This document shows positions 6,143 to 9,622 of a stretch of 9,622 nucleotides of DNA, piece by piece (positions within the stretch are counted from its first letter, which is position 1; the number at the start of each line of letters is the position of its first letter). The DNA lies in assembly GCA_002500925.1 (NCBI GenBank), contig DLTN01000039.1:21715-31336 (forward strand). The letters are read 5' to 3'. The notes under the pieces are model-generated. The model did no database searches. It was not told where the DNA came from and saw nothing but the letters and a program-made list of their open reading frames with translations. The DNA comes from Gemmatimonadales bacterium UBA7835. GTDB lineage: Bacteria > Gemmatimonadota > Gemmatimonadetes > Longimicrobiales > Gaopeijiaceae. The position numbers and the translations under genes were made by a program.

Positions 6143-7266
6143 CGAACGTACTTGGTGAGTATTTCCACACACAAATCGATCTCCTCAGTAGTGTTGTAAA
6201 AGTGCGGGCTCACGCGGATGTGACCGGGTCGGTGGTCGACGATAATGTCATTAGCGGCGAGGTGTTTCACTGCTCCGGAGGGGTCATCGTGCTGAATCAT
6301 CACGATGAAGGTGCGGTGGTCGGTGTCAGCTAGTGTGAGAGACATGCCGGCGGCCTTTGCCGCACCTATGAGGTGGTCTGTAAGCATCCTATTTCGCTCT
6401 ATTATCGCCTCCATGCCGACTTCGTCGATGATCTCCTGACCACCCAGCGCTGTATGGATCGTTGGAAGAGCTGGAGTTCCAAGTTCGAAGCGACGAGCGT
6501 CATCGCGGTATTCGAAGCCTTCTAAGTCAAAATCAAACTGACGTTTCGTAGCGAACCATGACGTAAGCCTGGGCTCGAGTTCACTCACCAACTCATCTCG
6601 AACGTAGAGGTAAGAAAGCCCAGGGCCACCGATGAGCCACTTCAGGGGGCCAGTCGTATAAAAATCGATTCCTGTCTTGGGCAAGAAAAGGTTTGTTTGT
6701 CCTGCACCTTGGTATCCGTCTATGAGGGAGTAAGCACCTGCCTGCTTAGCGATTTTAGAGAGTGCATTTAGGTCTTGCTCATATCCCGTCGCAAAGAATA
6801 CGTGGCTCGTAGCAAGAAATAGTGTTCGTTCATCCACTACCTGAGCGAACTGCTCGGGATCGATTCCGATACCGTCCGGACTGCGGAGGATGACCATCTC
6901 AATCTCAGGCTTTACGGCCCACTGATATGCTAGTGTTGGAAAATCGAGTTCTGTGCAAACTACGCGGTTCCGCCCTTTGGGTGGGACAGACTCGGTTATT
7001 GCTGCTAGCGCAGCTGAAGTCGAGGGCAGGAGGGCTAATTCTCGTGGAGTTGCTCCAAGGAATGCCGATACTCGTCCTCTTAGTTCCTCTACCCGGCCGA
7101 GCCAATGTCGGTACCAAGCTGATGCCCCCATATCGTGCCAACGGTCGACAAAGTCTGTGAGGTACCTCTCTGAGCGTCGCGAAAGCGCGCCAAGGGAGCA
7201 CGAGTTGAGGTAGGTTTTGCGTTCGAGGATTGGGAACTCGTGACGCAATGCTTCGAAGTCTGGCAA
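6139..7266 (-). CDS. Class V aminotransferase-fold PLP-dependent enzyme (kynureninase/cysteine-desulfurase-like)
   Basis: A 375-residue fold-type I PLP enzyme. The Schiff-base lysine is K209 in TGPLKWLIGGPG; D183 and Q186 in LIDGYQGAG are expected to hold the pyridine nitrogen and the phenolic oxygen; TELDFPT (105-111) and RRFELGTPA are further class V landmarks. The GGPG after the lysine recalls kynureninases more than cysteine desulfurases, and no catalytic cysteine loop is evident. The exact reaction (transamination, desulfuration, hydrolysis or epimerisation) cannot be assigned. The start is TTG 7266-7264, chosen because a perfect AAGGAGG lies 6 bases upstream and the N-terminus (MPDFEALRHEFPILERKTYLN) looks complete. 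It diverges from queG across about 124 bases. Confidence 0.9.
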   Translation of the reverse strand: MPDFEALRHEFPILERKTYLNSCSLGALSRRSERYLTDFVDRWHDMGASAWYRHWLGRVEELRGRVSAFLGATPRELALLPSTSAALAAITESVPPKGRNRVVCTELDFPTLAYQWAVKPEIEMVILRSPDGIGIDPEQFAQVVDERTLFLATSHVFFATGYEQDLNALSKIAKQAGAYSLIDGYQGAGQTNLFLPKTGIDFYTTGPLKWLIGGPGLSYLYVRDELVSELEPRLTSWFATKRQFDFDLEGFEYRDDARRFELGTPALPTIHTALGGQEIIDEVGMEAIIERNRMLTDHLIGAAKAAGMSLTLADTDHRTFIVMIQHDDPSGAVKHLAANDIIVDHRPGHIRVSPHFYNTTEEIDLCVEILTKYVR

Positions 7267-7272
7267 CAGTCG

Positions 7273-7279
7273 CCTCCTT
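7273..7279 (-). promoter_or_regulatory. Strong ribosome binding site fixing a TTG start
   Basis: Read on the minus strand this is AAGGAGG, the full anti-16S complement, 6 bases before TTG 7266-7264. It is the strongest Shine-Dalgarno in the window and supports the TTG start of the PLP enzyme. Confidence 0.85.
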
Positions 7280-7355
7280 GGGGATAACTAGAAGAACAGT
7301 ACGTTCAAAGAGAGCAACGCCGATACTCCTCTGACCTGTGAGCGTTTCACTGGAG

Positions 7356-7394
7356 ATGAACTCAGTGCTTCTGATACCCCTCGGACGCAAATGA
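7356..7394 (+). CDS. Possible 12-codon leader ORF overlapping the queG start (ATGA)
   Basis: ATG at 7356 opens a 12-codon frame (MNSVLLIPLGRK) whose TGA (7392-7394) overlaps the queG ATG as ATGA. queG itself has no Shine-Dalgarno. The leader ATG lies in the loop of a small hairpin (7348-7355 pairing with 7361-7367, 7 bp with one bulged G). GGAG abuts the ATG, which is too close to act as a normal binding site. The arrangement could couple translation, but so short a frame can occur by chance. Confidence 0.2.
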   Translation: MNSVLLIPLGRK

Positions 7395-8725
7395 ATCAAG
7401 TCACCTTGGGTCTTCGCGAAGAAGCGGAGCGGCTCGGCTTCGAACTCTTTGGCATCGGGCATCTGAACCCGTCCGAACATATCGAGTTCTTCGACCGATG
7501 GCTTGCCAGGAAGCACCACGGGGAGATGGAGTATTTAGAGCGTCCAGATACACGCGAACGCCGTGCTTTCCCCTCATCATCGTTCTCAGGAGCCCGGTCG
7601 GTGATAGTGGTTGGACACGAGTATGAAGGGGCGGTTGCTACAGGCGCAGCTTCCAGTCTAAAGGCGCAGCTGAAAGCGGATAGGATATCCAAGACAGACG
7701 ATGGAGGAGTGCCGCCGCATCCGAAGACGGAGGCGGTAATCGCTCGATATGCTCGTGGCTTAGATTACCATCACATCATTCCTCCAAAACTCGAGAAGCT
7801 GTTGGCATGGCTTGATCGTCAGATTGAGGGAGGTGTTCGAGGCAGAGCATTAGTTGACACCGCTCCAGTTTTCGAGCGAGAACTCGCACGTCAGGCCGGC
7901 ATGGGTTGGTTTGGCCGCAACACTATGCTTATCCACCCGAGACGCGGATCATTCTTTGTGCTTGGTCTGCTTATGGTGGATGTGGATCTAGAAACGACTG
8001 GGCCGTACATAGAGGACCACTGCGGAACTTGCCACGCGTGCATCGATGAATGTCCAACCGGTGCGCTACTTGGCCGTGAGGAGTCAGGTGCTCCAGCCAT
8101 CGATGCTAGGCGCTGTATCTCGTACTTGACTATCGAGCTAAAGGGCTCCATCCCGCATCAATATCGGGCCGCTATTGGGAACCGGGTGTTTGGCTGCGAT
8201 ATCTGCCAGGAGGTGTGCCCTTGGAATAAGCGTTTCGCACAAGGCGATGGGGACCCTGCATACAGGCCGTCGAGTTCCCCTGAGCTACTTGTAGACCTAG
8301 CGAAAGAGATCTTGGAGATGTCTGAAAAGGAGTACCAGAGAAGATATGGGGGTTCACCGCTATCGCGGCCTCGTCGCAGGGGTATGCTTCGCAATCTTCT
8401 CGTGGGGATAGGCAACGCAATGAGCGAGCGAGTCCTTACCTCGGATCAGGAGGCTGAGGCGATTAGAGTCCTGGCCGCCGCTCTTGATGATCCACAACCT
8501 CTGGTTCGTGGTCACGCTGCGTGGGGGTTAGGGCAGGCCAGAGGCAATGAATTGGAAGCGGCGACCCAGAGTAGAACGGAAGACACGATCTTTACCGCTG
8601 AAGGGGTGCCACCATCATCGTGCGAAATTGCAGAGAACCTGTCACCGCTCGAACTGCTTTCTAGGCGCCGGGAGATAGAGACAGATGTTGAAGTTTTAGA
8701 AGAACTGCGGTTGGCGGCCAACTGA
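7391..8725 (+). CDS. queG: Epoxyqueuosine reductase
   Basis: The 444-residue QueG is the cobalamin and iron-sulfur enzyme that reduces epoxyqueuosine to queuosine at tRNA position 34. Landmarks in order: N-terminal substrate domain with ARYARGLDYHH (118-128), the likely catalytic acid D156 in VDTAPVFERELARQAGMGWF, eight cysteines for two [4Fe-4S] clusters (C211, C214, C217, C221, C242, C269, C272, C276; CGTCHACIDECPTGAL and CDICQEVCPW), CISYLTIE, then a HEAT-like C-terminal repeat (DDPQPLVRGHAAWGLG). It is longer than E. coli QueG (about 379): an extra ~20-residue polar stretch lies between Y78 and R119, and there is a ~60-residue tail after the HEAT unit. The start ATG fits the family N-terminus but has no Shine-Dalgarno. 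Confidence 0.95.
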   Translation: MNQVTLGLREEAERLGFELFGIGHLNPSEHIEFFDRWLARKHHGEMEYLERPDTRERRAFPSSSFSGARSVIVVGHEYEGAVATGAASSLKAQLKADRISKTDDGGVPPHPKTEAVIARYARGLDYHHIIPPKLEKLLAWLDRQIEGGVRGRALVDTAPVFERELARQAGMGWFGRNTMLIHPRRGSFFVLGLLMVDVDLETTGPYIEDHCGTCHACIDECPTGALLGREESGAPAIDARRCISYLTIELKGSIPHQYRAAIGNRVFGCDICQEVCPWNKRFAQGDGDPAYRPSSSPELLVDLAKEILEMSEKEYQRRYGGSPLSRPRRRGMLRNLLVGIGNAMSERVLTSDQEAEAIRVLAAALDDPQPLVRGHAAWGLGQARGNELEAATQSRTEDTIFTAEGVPPSSCEIAENLSPLELLSRRREIETDVEVLEELRLAAN

Positions 8726-8777
8726 ATACGAGGAGTTGTCTTGCGTCGTTAACTGCTTTTTCGACCGCGTTGTGACC

Positions 8778-9602
8778 TCAGGCGGTCAGGAACCAGTTTA
8801 AGCCCTCGTCGACAGCCTTGGTTGTCAGTTCGTGACGCCCCTGGAATTCAAAGTAGGTCACTTCGTAGCCATCCATTTCGAACATGGGTACGATGGCTGA
8901 TCTGCTCATACTGACGGGGAGAACTCGATCATCAGTTCCGTGTGAAACGAATACTCTTGGCGCACCAACTATGGGGTCTTCGGGATCGGAAAATCCTGGG
9001 GACCAAGCGATGAGGTGGGAGAAGAGGTCTCCGTTTGGAGGGCCCAATGATAGAGTGTAGGATGCTCCATCAGAGAATCCTGCAAGGGCGATACGCAGCG
9101 GGTCGATCGCACATCGTTCGAATGTGAATCGCAGCACGGCATCGATGAATGCTACGTCTGGTCCGAACGCTCCATTGACGCGGTCCCATGTGCGGCCTCT
9201 AGAGTCTGGAGCTACGAGGACGATCCCCCGATTCTCGCAGGCGGCGTATAGGTCAGACCATCGGCCAGCATGCCCTCCACCTCCGTGTAGGGCGACGAGT
9301 AAAGGGGCCGGTTGGTCTTCGCGATATGACTCAGGTACGAAGAGGTAACCACCTCTCTCTAGGTCCTGACCTATTCGGGTCTGACCGCTCCTAAAGGACC
9401 GGAATGGTCGACGAGGTCTAGCTGTCAGTCTTGCGTTGCGCTCGCATGGTGTTCGTAAGGAAGGAGGTAGTGATGTCTCGTCACGGAGACGGCTGGCCCC
9501 ACTTAACATCGGTGTTGCCACGAGTGCCCCGACGAAATCCCGACGTGTCCATGCCTTAGCAAGACGATTTGGGGGTCCAGGGAAGGATTTAATGAGGTCC
9601 AT
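8778..9602 (-). CDS. Exported alpha/beta hydrolase (esterase or phospholipase-like) with a Tat signal; start uncertain
   Basis: A 274-residue serine hydrolase. The N-terminus has a twin-arginine motif TRRDFVG (19-25) followed by a short hydrophobic stretch to about 37, so Tat export is likely; no lipobox cysteine is seen. An arginine-rich linker (50-76) precedes the catalytic domain (about 84-274). That domain shows the oxyanion-hole LHGGGGH (105-111), nucleophile S177 in GFSDG, D225 in HGTDDRVLP and H257 in GRHEL. Length and motifs fit carboxylesterases or polyhydroxybutyrate-depolymerase-like esterases; the substrate is unknown. ATG 9602 has no Shine-Dalgarno and the frame stays open to the window edge, so the true start may lie outside. 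It converges with queG over a 52-base gap without a clear terminator. Confidence 0.85.
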   Translation of the reverse strand: MDLIKSFPGPPNRLAKAWTRRDFVGALVATPMLSGASRLRDETSLPPSLRTPCERNARLTARPRRPFRSFRSGQTRIGQDLERGGYLFVPESYREDQPAPLLVALHGGGGHAGRWSDLYAACENRGIVLVAPDSRGRTWDRVNGAFGPDVAFIDAVLRFTFERCAIDPLRIALAGFSDGASYTLSLGPPNGDLFSHLIAWSPGFSDPEDPIVGAPRVFVSHGTDDRVLPVSMSRSAIVPMFEMDGYEVTYFEFQGRHELTTKAVDEGLNWFLTA

Positions 9603-9622
9603 TTTCTCGGAGAAGTGAGCTG

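Noticed and set aside
7267..7390. preQ1 riboswitch upstream of queG
   Set aside because: No preQ1 aptamer-like pseudoknot or A-rich tail could be seen.
6905..7519. 204-codon minus-strand frame across the aminotransferase/queG junction
   Set aside because: It overlaps both real genes in the wrong frame and covers their conserved N-termini.

Overview
The window is an ordinary-looking chromosomal stretch of a free-living bacterium of moderately high G+C. It has tight gene packing, short intergenic gaps, several TTG starts and many stop/start overlaps. The mix of proteins resembles Gemmatimonadota: a short TPR protein before gyrA, a particular style of zinc-type dehydrogenase, and an arginine-rich Tat-exported esterase. 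That placement is an inference from recalled family resemblance and needs a similarity search. I see no tRNA or rRNA gene, insertion sequence, integrase, CRISPR array or phage gene.

Layout from left to right. (1) 1-457, plus strand: the last 45 codons of an unrecognised gene, then a ~104-residue TPR protein. (2) 726-3233, plus strand: gyrA, the gyrase A subunit, behind a leader with two mutually exclusive GC-rich hairpins. (3) 3326-4605, minus strand: queE, then a CoA-type Nudix hydrolase, coupled by a TAATG overlap. A possible 46-codon ORF (4598-4738) overlaps the queE start. (4) 4764-6142, plus strand: a zinc-type MDR oxidoreductase without its zinc cysteines, then a YpjD-like MazG pyrophosphohydrolase coupled by a TTGA overlap. 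(5) 6139-7266, minus strand: a class V aminotransferase-fold PLP enzyme whose stop codon shares a CTAG palindrome with the MazG stop. (6) 7391-8725, plus strand: queG, diverging from the PLP gene. (7) 8778-9602, minus strand: a Tat-type secreted alpha/beta hydrolase running to the right edge.

Functional themes. queE makes the 7-deazaguanine core of queuosine and queG performs the final reduction of epoxyqueuosine on tRNA, so two separated genes of one tRNA-modification pathway lie about 2.8 kb apart. Two nucleotide-cleanup enzymes (Nudix, MazG-like) are also present. Nothing else ties the genes into one system, and I did not find a clear new multi-gene system. The points most worth a second look are the degenerate canonical GyrA box, the zinc-lobe cysteine loss with length conserved, the gyrA leader structure, and the tiny overlapping ORFs before queE and queG, two genes that lack a Shine-Dalgarno.
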